Notes: generated by a model from the sequence alone, not told the origin. 51,521 nt of DNA from Roseiconus nitratireducens (GCF_008629675.1 NZ_VWOX01000028.1:1-51521); one strand, 5' to 3'; positions 1-8,303 are shown, counted from the first letter of the stretch. Program-made: numbers and translations.

Positions 1-709
1 ACAGGGCTGAGATCGGCGTCGAACGGCGTCCCACGGTAATCACCTAGCAAATCATCGACAGTGAACCCAGCACCTTCTGCCATTCGCTGAAACGATTCTG
101 CTTCAATGAACTGGAACTGCATCGGGAGAATGCGCTTCCATATCAGCGCACCGCCGGCTGAGTAGTATTCGAAGAACTGCAGACGTCTAACAATAGGGTC
201 GCCACCCCGCTCAAAACCGGAAACCACGAGTGTTCCTTCGCCCAGAGGAACATCCCCTACAACGCGCAGAGTCCCGTCAACGCTGGAACGTCTGACAGCA
301 GGATTGTGCATAGTGCAAATAAACCGACCGTTTGGATTCAATGCAGCAAATACGGCGGCCAGAGCATCGCGCTGGCGTTTCTCTCCGACAATCTCCATAA
401 AAGACTGAAACGGCAGAATCGCGAGGTCGAAGAGACACGGCACAGATAGCTCGCAAACGTCTTGGCACAAGACGTCGGCGCTGAGGTTACGTTCCGTGAG
501 TTTGCGTGAAAGTACGGACAGCATTTCAGCGGAATTATCCACGCATGTCATGACCGCGCCAGCTTCGATAAGCGGCCTGTCCCAGACGTGAGTTCAAGAA
601 CGGGACCAGAGGTACAAGCAAGTTCTTGTTTGAAGAAGGCGAAATCAAAATCTGCGGACACGTAGGCATCATAAAGTTCGGCGATACTGTTGTAGTCGAT
701 TTGTCTCAT
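1..709 (-). pseudogene. class I SAM-dependent methyltransferase, frameshifted, incomplete at window edge
   Basis: The start codon at 709-707 opens MRQIDYNSIAELYDAYV, a typical methyltransferase N-terminus, followed by the SAM-binding motif I segment VLELTSGTGR. In that frame a stop occurs at 548. From about position 575 leftward the protein continues in another frame as LIEAGAVMTCVDNSAEML and then an uninterrupted fold with the PNGRFICTMHNP strand to the window edge. About 11-14 bases seem to be missing between TGR and LIEAG, so the gene is broken unless the read is wrong there. The C-terminus lies outside the window. The start sits about 20 bp from an attC-like site, so it looks like a cassette gene. 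Substrate cannot be told. Confidence 0.75.
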
Positions 710-730
710 GAGATCAGATGATACATTTCC

Positions 731-821
731 GACGAACATTGGCGGTCACCTGGCCGCCGCGGTTGATTTTCAATCCCGAACAAACGCAACTCGGCGGCTC
801 AGGTGCACCGCATTGTTCGCC
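731..821 (-). repeat. attC-like integron recombination site
   Basis: Read in gene direction, the site runs from GGCGAAC (R'') to GTTCGTC (R'), 91 bp. The two arms are imperfect inverted repeats: GAACATTGGCGGTCACCTG on the + strand left arm matches the complement of the right arm GAACAATGCGGTGCACCTG. One arm carries one extra base (the G before CACCTG), as expected for the extrahelical base of an attC. It lies between two leftward genes. Confidence 0.75.
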
Positions 822-870
822 GCCTACCGGGGGTTTCCAGGCTCTGGGCCTTTCGAGCGTATCCGCCAGT

Positions 871-1371
871 CTACTGGTTCACCACGGTGCTTTCGAGATT
901 CACCAGTTCGCCAGTCTTCCTGTCAATGCCCTGCCACTCGGTCGCTTTTCTCCCGAAGACGAACATGCCGCGTTCATCAGACACGACGACAAAGTCATGA
1001 TTCATTTCGAACTTTTCACTGTGCTTTCCGACGAAGCTCAGGTGAGCCCACTGGCCTGCGTGGGCGTTTATTGCGTAAATAGCATCCGCCGTTTGGAACA
1101 CAACAAATCCGCTCTGATTTGTCAGATGAATTTTGTTGTCAATCCAGTATTCCTCGGGTAGGGGAGCGTTGAGTTTCACCTGTGCCCACCCCGACGTTTC
1201 CGCGCTATACGCACTGACAACCAGTCTGTCTTTTGAGATGTACGGGAGCATCGGGCTATCACCCGGAATCCAGTTTGGAAGGGGATACCCCTGCTTGCCC
1301 TCAGGCTCACCTGCGAGCGAGATGGACGCGAATAGACAGGCAAACAGCAGGCGAATACAACGCATGATCAT
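871..1371 (-). CDS. secreted protein of unknown function (cassette gene)
   Basis: A 166-residue protein beginning MIMRCIRLLFACLFASISLA, a clear signal peptide cleaved near residue 20 before GEPEGKQG. ATG at 1365 (third residue) is an equally good start. The mature part is mixed beta-rich (repeated short strands such as GFVVFQTADAIYAINAH and GMFVFGRKATEW), which could form a small propeller-like or sandwich domain, but I recognise no family. It lies between two attC-like sites (1397-1486 upstream, 731-821 downstream), so it is probably one mobile cassette with the gene alone in it. Confidence 0.7.
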   Translation of the reverse strand: MIMRCIRLLFACLFASISLAGEPEGKQGYPLPNWIPGDSPMLPYISKDRLVVSAYSAETSGWAQVKLNAPLPEEYWIDNKIHLTNQSGFVVFQTADAIYAINAHAGQWAHLSFVGKHSEKFEMNHDFVVVSDERGMFVFGRKATEWQGIDRKTGELVNLESTVVNQ

Positions 1372-1396
1372 AGGTCAGTGCTCCTTCAATTACTGA

Positions 1397-1486
1397 GGCG
1401 AACGACTGCGATGACCGAGCCGAGGCGAACGATCATCCACTTCAATAAACTCAATTCAGCGACTCACGTGCATCCGATGGTTCGCC
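1397..1486 (-). repeat. attC-like integron recombination site
   Basis: The 90-bp element has outer cores GGCGAAC and GTTCGCC on the + strand. The arms share GGCGAAC, then GATG and CGAG/TGAG blocks when one is reverse-complemented. The central part contains GATCATCCACTTC, also seen in neighbouring sites. The last codons of the 1451-1915 gene overlap it, as is common when a cassette gene reads into its own attC. Confidence 0.65.
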
Positions 1487-1915
1487 GTTAGTTATTGCAC
1501 GCGATGAATTGGCGTGCCGACAGGCTGGTTGCCGGATTGCGAGTATCGGTATTGGCGTGACTACAAGCAACACGATTCCAAAGAAAACAGCACCCACAAC
1601 CTCGCCTGCGTCGTACGCAGAAAATGATGCCCACGCAAAAAATGCGACAAGGCAGCATCCCCAAACGATTGTTGCGTTGCGGAATAGAGCGTTGAAGTTG
1701 CGAAGGGCGAGCAAGATTGTTGCACCACCAAGAACAAGCATTGCGATACCAGCCGCCACCAAATGTAGTCCCGCCTGAAGTCCGGAAAGAATCGCGACGG
1801 GTGAAGTTGCCGCGTACAAGCCTCCGACGAGTATCAGCAACGGTTTCGCGGGATTCTTCGGTTCATCAATTCGGACGTTGCTCGCGCGCGGAGTTGGTGC
1901 GTTGTAGGGATTCAC
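1451..1915 (-). CDS. small integral membrane protein, unknown function (cassette gene)
   Basis: I choose the GTG at 1915-1913, giving VNPYNAPTPR, because planctomycete membrane proteins often start MNPY.AP and because the longer ATG reading at 1978 lies inside the attC-like site. The 154-residue product has four hydrophobic segments: roughly residues 25-46, 51-73, 84-102 and 109-131, with short loops and a charged C-terminus. No family is recognised. The C-terminal TNGEPSDARESLN is encoded by the downstream attC-like site, which suggests the ending changes with cassette context. Confidence 0.6.
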   Translation of the reverse strand: MNPYNAPTPRASNVRIDEPKNPAKPLLILVGGLYAATSPVAILSGLQAGLHLVAAGIAMLVLGGATILLALRNFNALFRNATIVWGCCLVAFFAWASFSAYDAGEVVGAVFFGIVLLVVTPIPILAIRQPACRHANSSRAITNGEPSDARESLN

Positions 1916-1928
1916 AATTGCTTCAGTC

Positions 1929-2019
1929 GGCGAACGGTAGGCACAGCCGAGACACGGAGAACGATCATTCACTTCCAAGAAGCCGGGCTCCGCGTTTTCG
2001 GTTCATGCCTTGGTTCGGT
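1929..2019 (-). repeat. attC-like integron recombination site
   Basis: A 91-bp imperfect dyad with cores GGCGAAC and GTTCGGT. The left arm CGAACGGTAGGCACAGCCGA matches the complement of the right arm CGAACCAAGGCATGAACCGA with one to two extra bases in the right arm. The centre holds ACGATCATTCACTTCC, the variant of the shared central motif. Confidence 0.7.
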
Positions 2020-2050
2020 CTTTCTTGTCTGCTGCAACTAACCGCGAGAT

Positions 2051-2491
2051 TCAGCGACACTCTGATCCAAAACCGGTCGGATCATCGCGCAGCGTTCGCA
2101 GCGAGTCATCCAAGATCCTACGAAATTCCGATTCAAGTATGTCGTGGCGTCGCCGTACCGGATCGAGGCCAATCCAAAACATGTAAATGGCGATTCGAAT
2201 CTGCTGTTCACCCGAATCCATGCTGGCAGAATCGTCTTTCAATTGCACGTTAAAAGATTGATATGCAGGATCAATGCTGAGCAGGTATTCGTCCGGGTTT
2301 GTACGAAAGTCTCGCAATGCTGAGTCTAGGAACGCTCGATACTTTAATTCGACAGCGTCGAAGTCCGTTAATTCAACCCAAGAGGAAAAAATCGCGGTTC
2401 TGAGAACGAATCCGAACATGTCGGGGTATTGGCGTATAACCGAAGCGGCACGCTCGACTGATTCCGGATCATCAGGATTCATTGCAACCAT
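2051..2491 (-). CDS. hypothetical cytoplasmic protein (cassette gene)
   Basis: A 146-residue acidic protein starting MVAMNPDDPESVERAASVI, without signal peptide or membrane segments. It is predicted to be mostly helical, with a striking arginine/aspartate-rich end (PVRRRHDILESEFRRILDDSL). I recognise no family. An alternative start is the ATG at 2482 (MNPDDPES). It stands between attC-like sites at 1929-2019 and 2519-2777, in line with the cassette row. Confidence 0.6.
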   Translation of the reverse strand: MVAMNPDDPESVERAASVIRQYPDMFGFVLRTAIFSSWVELTDFDAVELKYRAFLDSALRDFRTNPDEYLLSIDPAYQSFNVQLKDDSASMDSGEQQIRIAIYMFWIGLDPVRRRHDILESEFRRILDDSLRTLRDDPTGFGSECR

Positions 2492-2518
2492 GTTGCTTTC
2501 TCATGCCAAGTGTGGACA

Positions 2519-2572
2519 GAACGGCAGGGTTCAGCGGGGCCGCGCGAGCGATTCACCACTTCAATGGCCCTT
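2519..2572 (-). repeat. attC-like half site
   Basis: GAACGGCAGGG followed by GGGGCCGCGCGAGCGATTCACCACTTCA resembles the left arm plus centre of the other attC-like sites, but no matching right arm follows. It starts 28 bp upstream of the 2051-2491 gene. Either the site has decayed or its other half was replaced. Confidence 0.35.
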
Positions 2573-2687
2573 CGACGAACGGTCCCGCATCAAGATGCGA
2601 AGCCGTGCAAATCGTGCATTGGGGTATTGGCACGTTGCCAAACGCTTGCTGGAAGATGTTGCGAACGCGATTCAGCATGATTCTGTC

Positions 2688-2777
2688 GCCGAACGGTGGC
2701 GATCACGGGGCCGCCGGATTGGACCTGAAGCTATCGAAACACTCGGCTCGGCGGCTCCCGTACATCGCGTGGCTACC
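2688..2777 (-). repeat. attC-like integron recombination site
   Basis: A 90-bp dyad: left arm GCCGAACGGTGGCGATCACG, right arm complement GTAGCCACGCGATGTACGG, both continuing into GGGCCGCCG / GGAGCCGCCG. The extra base in the right arm is again next to the GAT block. The right core is GGCTACC rather than the usual GTTCGCC. The 2773-3399 gene stops inside the core. Confidence 0.65.
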
Positions 2778-3399
2778 CATCCCATTCCGGCAGAAGCAAC
2801 GCAATCTCGGCGCGAAGTTCGGGCCCGTAATTGTAGCGTCCTGGTGTCGGTTGATCTGCGGCCGAGATCCAGCGTTTCATGTCAGCTACGTATTCCGCAC
2901 AAGCGGAGGTACTGGACATTCGGCGGGCAGCTGAAAGATCGACTTTCGCAAGCATTCGGAAAGCGACGGAACGGAATGTGTGTGCACCACATGGGCTCAA
3001 TCTTTCATCGTTCTCAACAACCTCGACAAGTCGGTCGATTGTGGAACTCGGTGGGCACCCAAGATCGCCCAACGCAAAGAGCCCCATTACAGCAATCGAA
3101 ATCTCCCGACAATCCGCAACGCAGTGAATCCATTTCACCCCACGGAGATGCAGTGGATCTGAATCGTCGTAACCTAAAGCGTTTAAAATCCGACCAGTTG
3201 ACCGGGCGGAGTAAAGCACAAACCCGCGGCCAAAAGTTCCCGACGCTGTTGCCGGATCAAGCGATTCGCACAGATGAAGAAGCTGGGGAAGGTGTGCAAT
3301 CCCTCTACTGCCAACGTTCATGAGTTGCACTGCAGCCCACCAACGCGATCGCGCGTCATCGCTCGCGAGACGTGACGTGAACCAGTCTGCGTCCATCAT
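2773..3399 (-). CDS. hypothetical protein, helical-repeat-like (cassette gene)
   Basis: I start at ATG 3399 (MMDADWFTSRLASDDAR), three bases from the upstream attC-like site; a longer reading to 3528 would be encoded by that site and the neighbouring gene. The 208-residue protein has no signal peptide. Alternating helices such as SRWWAAVQLMNVGSRGIAH and REISIAVMGLFALGDLG look like HEAT-type repeats, which suggests a binding scaffold, but this is only an impression. It ends in PEWDG at the next attC-like site. Confidence 0.6.
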   Translation of the reverse strand: MMDADWFTSRLASDDARSRWWAAVQLMNVGSRGIAHLPQLLHLCESLDPATASGTFGRGFVLYSARSTGRILNALGYDDSDPLHLRGVKWIHCVADCREISIAVMGLFALGDLGCPPSSTIDRLVEVVENDERLSPCGAHTFRSVAFRMLAKVDLSAARRMSSTSACAEYVADMKRWISAADQPTPGRYNYGPELRAEIALLLPEWDG

Positions 3400-3401
3400 T
3401 T

Positions 3402-3491
3402 GGGTAACGGTTGAAATCAGCCGGTGGCGTCGGTTGATCTTCCACTCCAATACGCCCAACTTCGCCACTCGGTTGCATCGGCTGGTTCGCG
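3402..3491 (-). repeat. attC-like integron recombination site
   Basis: A 90-bp dyad from GGGTAAC to GTTCGCG. Left arm AACGGTTGAAATCAGCCGG pairs with the complement of the right arm AACCAGCCGATGCAACCGA, with one extra base in the right arm at the GAT-G-CA position. Genes end and begin within 3 bp of its two ends. Confidence 0.7.
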
Positions 3492-3950
3492 TCAGTCGGT
3501 TTTCTTGCGATCGACCGAGAGAAAGCAACGGTTTGTAGCCGTGGATTCAAAGGATGTTGGTCGAGGATCGCCGGGAAATGGGAAGCAGTTGAAAAACTTT
3601 CCTTCTTCAAGCCGAAAGATTCCGGGTAGAGTCTGTCCGTCACGTGGCCCACCGATGTAAGTCACATCGATTTCGAATGGCTTGTCCGAAACGTCAATTT
3701 TAAAAGTGGCAGTTCCGACGTCTTTGCCATCAGTGATGAACACTATCTTGCGGCGATCGATTCGGTAGGATCGATTGTCTCGGCCCTCTGACGTCTCCTT
3801 GCCGTGGATGACCCACTTTTCTGCCTTCCAGTGCCCTTGGAGTTTCCGAAGCACCATCGCATCTGATCGCGGCTCGTTCGCGACCAATACTGGTGCCACG
3901 GTCGCAAGCATGGCTGCGGCAAGAAATAAAGCGAACGATCGAGTTGCCAT
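3492..3950 (-). CDS. secreted TIGR03067-domain protein
   Basis: Starting at ATG 3950 (MATRSFALFLAAAMLATVAP) gives a 152-residue protein with a signal peptide ending near residue 24. The mature part reads LQGHWKAEKWVIHGK, then TATFKIDVSDKPFEIDVTYIGGPRDGQTL, then GIFRLEEGKFFNCFPFPGDPRPTSF. This order of strands and the lone GIFRLEEGKF step are the signature of the TIGR03067 family, a lipocalin-like beta domain greatly expanded in planctomycetes. Its biochemical function is unknown. The gene stops one base from the downstream attC-like site. Confidence 0.85.
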   Translation of the reverse strand: MATRSFALFLAAAMLATVAPVLVANEPRSDAMVLRKLQGHWKAEKWVIHGKETSEGRDNRSYRIDRRKIVFITDGKDVGTATFKIDVSDKPFEIDVTYIGGPRDGQTLPGIFRLEEGKFFNCFPFPGDPRPTSFESTATNRCFLSVDRKKTD

Positions 3951-3963
3951 CACAATCTCTGTA

Positions 3964-4010
3964 GGCGAACGATTCGGATCACGTGGTAGCCGCGAACGAC
4001 TTACCACTTC
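3964..4010 (-). repeat. attC-like half site
   Basis: GGCGAACGATTCGGATCACG followed by TGGTAGCCGCGAACGACTTACCACTTCA is nearly identical to the left arm and centre of the sites at 5541 and 6133, but the matching right arm is missing: the next gene ends here. A decayed or recombined attC is likely. Confidence 0.5.
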
Positions 4011-4431
4011 ATTCACATTCGTAATACGTCAAATCATTCCCCAGATCGACAACTTTGATATATGCATCTCGAGTTCCGTCGCCACGATTCAACAGGTGAT
4101 TTCGTTTTGGATCAACTATCAACCCATAGTGACCGAATCCGCCTCCAAATTCCAGCACAATCGATCCGTCAGTCATTGTCACCGAGCTTGGTTTTACAGT
4201 CACAATTGGTTCTGGCCACCGTGATTTGTCAACGAGGCCATTTGAGTTGCTAGACAGTAAATCCAACGCCGCAACGCGAATCGCAGCATGATCCAGTTCA
4301 TGTAAAACTCGATCTCGGGGTGCTCTTATGGAGCGGTGAATCATCGAACCAACAATGACGATGGGAGCCACCACAACCAATGAACCCACAAAAAGCAAGA
4401 CAGCGATCGAGCGAGACTTCACCACATTCAA
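4009..4431 (-). CDS. hypothetical single-pass membrane protein (cassette gene)
   Basis: No ATG lies just downstream of the attC-like site; I choose TTG at 4431 (then NVVKSRSIAVLLFVGSLVV), with GTG at 4425 or 4422 as alternatives. The product of about 140 residues has one strong hydrophobic segment near residues 8-28 and a soluble domain rich in beta strands (SVTMTDGSIVLEFGGGFGHYGLIVD). No family is recognised. The last residues YYECE fall in the decayed attC-like half site. Confidence 0.55.
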   Translation of the reverse strand: MNVVKSRSIAVLLFVGSLVVVAPIVIVGSMIHRSIRAPRDRVLHELDHAAIRVAALDLLSSNSNGLVDKSRWPEPIVTVKPSSVTMTDGSIVLEFGGGFGHYGLIVDPKRNHLLNRGDGTRDAYIKVVDLGNDLTYYECE

Positions 4432-4438
4432 CGTTCTC

Positions 4439-4520
4439 GGATAACGTCGGACATCACCGAGGACGCTTGAAAGACTCACCGTTGCCAAACTGCCCGGCTC
4501 GCGTCCTTCCGTGCATGTCA
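4439..4520 (-). repeat. attC-like integron recombination site, divergent
   Basis: Left arm GGATAACGTCGGACATCACCGAGGACGC, right arm complement GACATGCACGGAAGGACGC: the block GACAT-(G)-CAC..AGGACGC is repeated in inverted form with one extra base. It is shorter (82 bp) than the 90-bp class and closely resembles the site at 8728. Confidence 0.5.
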
Positions 4521-5516
4521 TTGCTCTGCTTTTGGAGGCGGGGTCAAATCTAGATCAGCGTTATCAACCATCCATGCACGGTTTTTCTGCTTGAAGAGTC
4601 GCGCACGCTTGCGAAGTCCAGCATTGTTCGATGGGTCAATCACAAGCCTGAAACCAAGATCATCTTCGCGTGGCGTTGCGTGATGGCTGTAGCCCCAATA
4701 GTCCGTCCTTGGTGCGAGTTGGTCATTTGCATCATCTAGGAAAACGCGGCCATCAGTGAAACCGCCTCCCATAGAACGCGATCCCAGATTAAAATACGCA
4801 TTGTTGGTCGGATCATCGTTGAGTATGTATTCAGACACATTGCCGATAAGCCCAAAGATGCCTTCCGGTGAGCGGCCGTTCGGTCGCGCCTTGACAGGCT
4901 CTGTCCGCTTTGGACGCTTGTCAGGCTCATTTCGCATTTGAGCGGCGAAATCGTATTCAATACCGTGCGACGTGTGCGCACGGTCCGGTTTCCACTCGTT
5001 GCCCCAGGGATAGTGTCGCGTCTTACCGTATGCGGCAATCATCCATTCGTTCCACGTTGGAAGTCGGATCAGACCCGCGCTGGGATGTGACTTGGCGGTC
5101 CAGTGGGCAAACGCAGTGGCGTCTGGCAGCGTGACAAGAGCAACGGGATGGTCGTCCAGCCCAGCCGGGAACTTTCCGTCTCGCCAGATTGTTGAAGCGT
5201 CTTCGATCGAGTACGGAATCTGTCCGGTGGAAAATACACCCAGCTTTCTTCGCTCCGTGATAATTCGGAGTATTTCGGTGTCATCCTTTATCTTGTTCGT
5301 TGCATCCAAATACGCCTTGAACTGCGCATTTGTCACCTCAGTTTCAAGAACGAAGAAATCGGGATAGTCGATTTTGTGCGATCGCGGTGAGACACGCCGG
5401 AAAACGAGCTTTTGGGCGGCACCAATTTTAAGCTCGATGGTGGCGGTCTCAGTGGGATCGTCGGCGTGCGACCTTGTCGCAATCAGCACGGCGAGTAACG
5501 CGATTAGCCGAGTCAT
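4518..5516 (-). CDS. secreted formylglycine-generating-enzyme (FGE-sulfatase/SUMF1) domain protein
   Basis: Starting at ATG 5516 (MTRLIALLAVLIATRSHA) gives 332 residues with a signal peptide cleaved near residue 18. The body matches the FGE-sulfatase fold: FFVLETEVTNAQFKAYLDAT near residues 54-73, PVALVTLPDATAFAHW, LPTWNEWMIAAYG, YPWGNEW, then GLIGNVSEYI and GGGFTDG, ending DDLGFRLV. In that family the fold oxidises sulfatase cysteines or serves in other maturation roles. I do not see the redox cysteines of true formylglycine-generating enzymes, so a non-sulfatase role is likely. It is flanked by attC-like sites, making it one of the larger cassette genes. Confidence 0.85.
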   Translation of the reverse strand: MTRLIALLAVLIATRSHADDPTETATIELKIGAAQKLVFRRVSPRSHKIDYPDFFVLETEVTNAQFKAYLDATNKIKDDTEILRIITERRKLGVFSTGQIPYSIEDASTIWRDGKFPAGLDDHPVALVTLPDATAFAHWTAKSHPSAGLIRLPTWNEWMIAAYGKTRHYPWGNEWKPDRAHTSHGIEYDFAAQMRNEPDKRPKRTEPVKARPNGRSPEGIFGLIGNVSEYILNDDPTNNAYFNLGSRSMGGGFTDGRVFLDDANDQLAPRTDYWGYSHHATPREDDLGFRLVIDPSNNAGLRKRARLFKQKNRAWMVDNADLDLTPPPKAEQ

Positions 5517-5540
5517 TGTTGCACCGGGGTTTTCTTCGTA

Positions 5541-5630
5541 GCAGAACGGCAATGATCACGTGGCCGCCGCGAACGACTCACCACTTCGAAAAAGTCAACT
5601 TGCGGCCTCCGTTGCACCCCATAGTTACCC
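5541..5630 (-). repeat. attC-like integron recombination site
   Basis: A 90-bp dyad between AGAAC and GTTACCC. The left arm GAACGGCAATGATCACGTGG is followed by CCGCCGCGAACGACTCACCACTTCG, almost the same as the site at 6133. The right arm, CTTGCGGCCTCCGTTGCACC, pairs with it imperfectly with an extra base. Confidence 0.7.
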
Positions 5631-5640
5631 GCTGCTGTGA

Positions 5641-6117
5641 CTATTCCACGTTGGATGCTCCAGATCCCCCCATCATCGTAGCAGGATCCGCGGCTGTGAT
5701 CCGTATTACGACACCGCCCATCAGCACGTCCGTTGAATCGAGAACGCGTTCCATTAAGTCAAACGTGGCAATCCGCTTCTTGATGTCGCCGTGAGAAACA
5801 CGTTGGGGTGCGAATCGTTTCCAGGTAAACGGACATACCACAAAACGATACCCTGTCCCTACGGCATACGTCAGTGCGGATTGAGTGTTCGGGCACCACA
5901 AGTACTGCTTGTCGGTGAGCAGGTCCGAATGAACAGCCTTTTTCAGAACCGCCAACGCCTGCGGTGGCATTTTCCAATCCTGTGGTGGATCGTCCGAAAC
6001 CTTGGGCGAGCCAAAGAACCGATGATTGCAATTGCACGGACCATCATCAGCAGTGCAATCACCGCCGCGATAGGCGACAGCAATGCAGAAAATCACGAGA
6101 GTCCGAACAAAATTCAT
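5641..6117 (-). CDS. secreted hypothetical protein (cassette gene)
   Basis: A 158-residue protein that starts MNFVRTLVIFCIAVAYRGGDC; the signal peptide probably ends before the cysteine-rich DCTADDGPCNCNH. Other cysteines occur in LWCPNTQ and FVVCPFTWKRF, so disulfides or metal binding are possible. ATG 6117 is close to the attC-like site at 6133-6222. No family is recognised. The C-terminus GGSGASNVE lies at the next attC-like site. Confidence 0.65.
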   Translation of the reverse strand: MNFVRTLVIFCIAVAYRGGDCTADDGPCNCNHRFFGSPKVSDDPPQDWKMPPQALAVLKKAVHSDLLTDKQYLWCPNTQSALTYAVGTGYRFVVCPFTWKRFAPQRVSHGDIKKRIATFDLMERVLDSTDVLMGGVVIRITAADPATMMGGSGASNVE

Positions 6118-6132
6118 GGTGTCGATCTAGTC

Positions 6133-6222
6133 GGGGAACGGTAATGATCACGTGGCCGCCGCGAACGACTAACCACTTCAGGAATCTTAACGCGGCGACT
6201 CACGTGCATCGTCTGGTTCGTC
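6133..6222 (-). repeat. attC-like integron recombination site
   Basis: The clearest member of the set, 90 bp from GGGGAAC to GTTCGTC. The left arm GAACGGTAATGATCACGTGG and GCCGCCGCG match the complement of the right arm GAACCAGACGATGCACGTG and CGCCGCG. The only offset is an extra G in GATGCACGTG versus GATCACGTG, which is how attC sites mark the recombining strand. Confidence 0.8.
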
Positions 6223-6273
6223 GATACGTTGAGGCCAATCCGTTAACATCCGTAGTTCCCGTAAAGCGTTTCG

Positions 6274-7998
6274 TCAGTCGCTGGCTCGTTCGATCTGTTG
6301 CTGTTGCAGCGAAGCCTTCTTGTACCACTTTGAAGCTTCACCGTAATCTTCCATGTCGGCGAAGGCGCTCGCGACAATCGCATACGCTTCGGCTAACCTT
6401 TCAGGATCTTTGTAAGCCCCCGCTTCGCGAAGCAGCAGTCCAAATTGGTCCATTTTCTCACGGATGTTGGGCAACGCGCGGATGCGTCGTCCTTCGGCGG
6501 TTGAACAACCAAACACCACGCCGGCCAGTTTGTCCCAGTCACCCAGCCGTTCCGTGCCCTTGGGCTGTAGTTGAAAAGTAATCTCCTTGGTTTCGTTTGC
6601 TTCTAATTCGGCTCTAACAAAACGACGCCCAAGCGTGATTGGCAGTTCGTACTCTTCGTCCGGAAAAAGACCAAGCGTTCGCCTACCTGCGGGCAGTTCC
6701 AGGGTTACAGCCCCAAATCGATCAGTGGTCGCGCGAAAGGGTTTCGGAAACGCATAATCGATCGACGATTCGTAGCTTCGATATCGCATTCGTCGCTCAC
6801 CGCTCGTGAGAGGATCGCAATAGATCTGCGAACCATCATTCCACCAATGGACATTCGGCCAGGCTTCGATGGTGACACCGGCGACGGGGCTATTCTCATC
6901 GTCAACGGCAGTCACCAAGCAGGTGGCCAGTGGCGTCATCGCGACCTTGATAGGCTGAGGATCGCTGGGCGAGAAAACTTGCGGCCGAAGAAAGCGTCGA
7001 GCTTCCTGTTCACTCAATTCGCAACATTCAGTCGGTGGTTCTCCAGATTCGGCCATATAGCCATCGCACAACGCAACCATTTGAATCTTCTCACCCGTCG
7101 GCCACGCGTCGATACGAAAAGTGCCGTCCGAGTCAACAGGCACCCAAGTGCTCCACCTGACGCGATTTAGCCCCGCTCCGCTGGGTGCCAAAGTAAGCAG
7201 ATCCAATCGTCCATTGCTGACTGGGCGAGGCACATTGTCACTTAAGACGCCTCGGAGAGGTTCAACCTTGGTCAGCGGTACCTCCAAGACGCATTCATTC
7301 CCTTCTGAGACTTCAAAATCCACGATTTCACTGAAGTGAGTGATGCGATCGCCCTCCATTTTCGCGACGAGCACGCTGTGCCTGCCGGGTTTGAACGGGG
7401 GTAACCGAAGGATGGAGCCCTTTCGCTCCAGCATATCGGTTGGCCTCCAGGAGCGGCCTTCCGACCAAAACGCAAAAAGACTTTCGGTATCGGTCGGCTT
7501 GCCGTCGATCGTCGGATGCAGAATAGCTGGAACACCCCTGTCGAGGATGACTTCATAAGCAGAGTCATCTTCGAGCGGGACAGCGATGTGAATCGTATCC
7601 GGGATCGCGTAGTCCCGATGATCAACAATGATCGAAACGCCGGTCGTACGAACACGTTCCTTCAAGTAGTGAAAAAAGGGATATTCAACGGTTGCATTTC
7701 CGTTTGCGTCGGTGAACGCTGAGTTTGGTTGAGTTTCGGTGCGATCGTACTCACCGTTCGACCAACTGCCGTGGCCCTGGCCGCTACGCAACGCCCATGG
7801 CGTGACTTCCGCGCCGCTAATCGGTTGGCGATCTGAATCGAGCACCCGAATCGGGAAAGATTTGATCACCTGAGAGACGGTTTGCGGTTCGCCATCAATA
7901 TCAGAAGTGAGTTGATCTGGCTCTTCAGCGCAGCATAGGGCGCGAATGGACATCAGCAATATCGCTGTAGCGACGACGGACTTTCGCATGTTGTGCAT
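6274..7998 (-). CDS. large secreted protein with carboxypeptidase-regulatory-like (Ig-like) domains
   Basis: A 574-residue protein with an N-terminal signal peptide (RKSVVATAILLMSIRALCCA, mature from about residue 25). Several regions read like carboxypeptidase regulatory-like beta sandwiches: FPIRVLDSDRQPISGAEV near residues 48-65 with AFTDANGNATVEYPF following, and CLVTAVDDENSPVAGVTIEAW near 365-385 with ATTDRFGAVTLELPAG. The C-terminus (ERLAEAYAIVASAFADMEDY) resembles a TPR helix pair. Such proteins usually bind partners at the cell surface. The start at 7998 has AAAGG five bases upstream; ATG 7989 is an alternative. This gene is much longer than its cassette neighbours. Confidence 0.7.
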   Translation of the reverse strand: MHNMRKSVVATAILLMSIRALCCAEEPDQLTSDIDGEPQTVSQVIKSFPIRVLDSDRQPISGAEVTPWALRSGQGHGSWSNGEYDRTETQPNSAFTDANGNATVEYPFFHYLKERVRTTGVSIIVDHRDYAIPDTIHIAVPLEDDSAYEVILDRGVPAILHPTIDGKPTDTESLFAFWSEGRSWRPTDMLERKGSILRLPPFKPGRHSVLVAKMEGDRITHFSEIVDFEVSEGNECVLEVPLTKVEPLRGVLSDNVPRPVSNGRLDLLTLAPSGAGLNRVRWSTWVPVDSDGTFRIDAWPTGEKIQMVALCDGYMAESGEPPTECCELSEQEARRFLRPQVFSPSDPQPIKVAMTPLATCLVTAVDDENSPVAGVTIEAWPNVHWWNDGSQIYCDPLTSGERRMRYRSYESSIDYAFPKPFRATTDRFGAVTLELPAGRRTLGLFPDEEYELPITLGRRFVRAELEANETKEITFQLQPKGTERLGDWDKLAGVVFGCSTAEGRRIRALPNIREKMDQFGLLLREAGAYKDPERLAEAYAIVASAFADMEDYGEASKWYKKASLQQQQIERASD

Positions 7999-8303
7999 AT
8001 TGCCTTTTTGTGTGTTGCGACGTTAAGAGCTTCGGACCTGGCGACTACGCAGATTGCGGCCGCTTCATCGACGAACGTTACCGATCACCCGGTCCGCGGA
8101 TAGTTTACGAGAGCGTTCATCCCGATGGCGCAAAGAAAGGCGACCGGAAAGAACAACAAGTTACGCAGTGCAAATCGGGTCAGCAAGCGACTCATCATCT
8201 CGCAGAACAAGGCGGATCATGAGGTCGGCGCGGTAAATCATCCACTTTAAATCAAGATGAACCGCTGAATCACGCGCAGTCGAATGATAGCCGAATGCGA
8301 AAG
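7999..8303. other. 305-bp gap with degenerate attC-like sequence, no gene seen
   Basis: Two attC-like fragments can be read: GACGAACGTTACCGATCACCC near 8070-8090, and GAACAAGGCGGATCATGAGG plus GGCGCGGTAAATCATCCACTTT near 8200-8247 with a weak right arm ending near 8290. The 100 bp between them hold no convincing reading frame, so this may be the remains of an ORF-less or decayed cassette. Confidence 0.4.
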
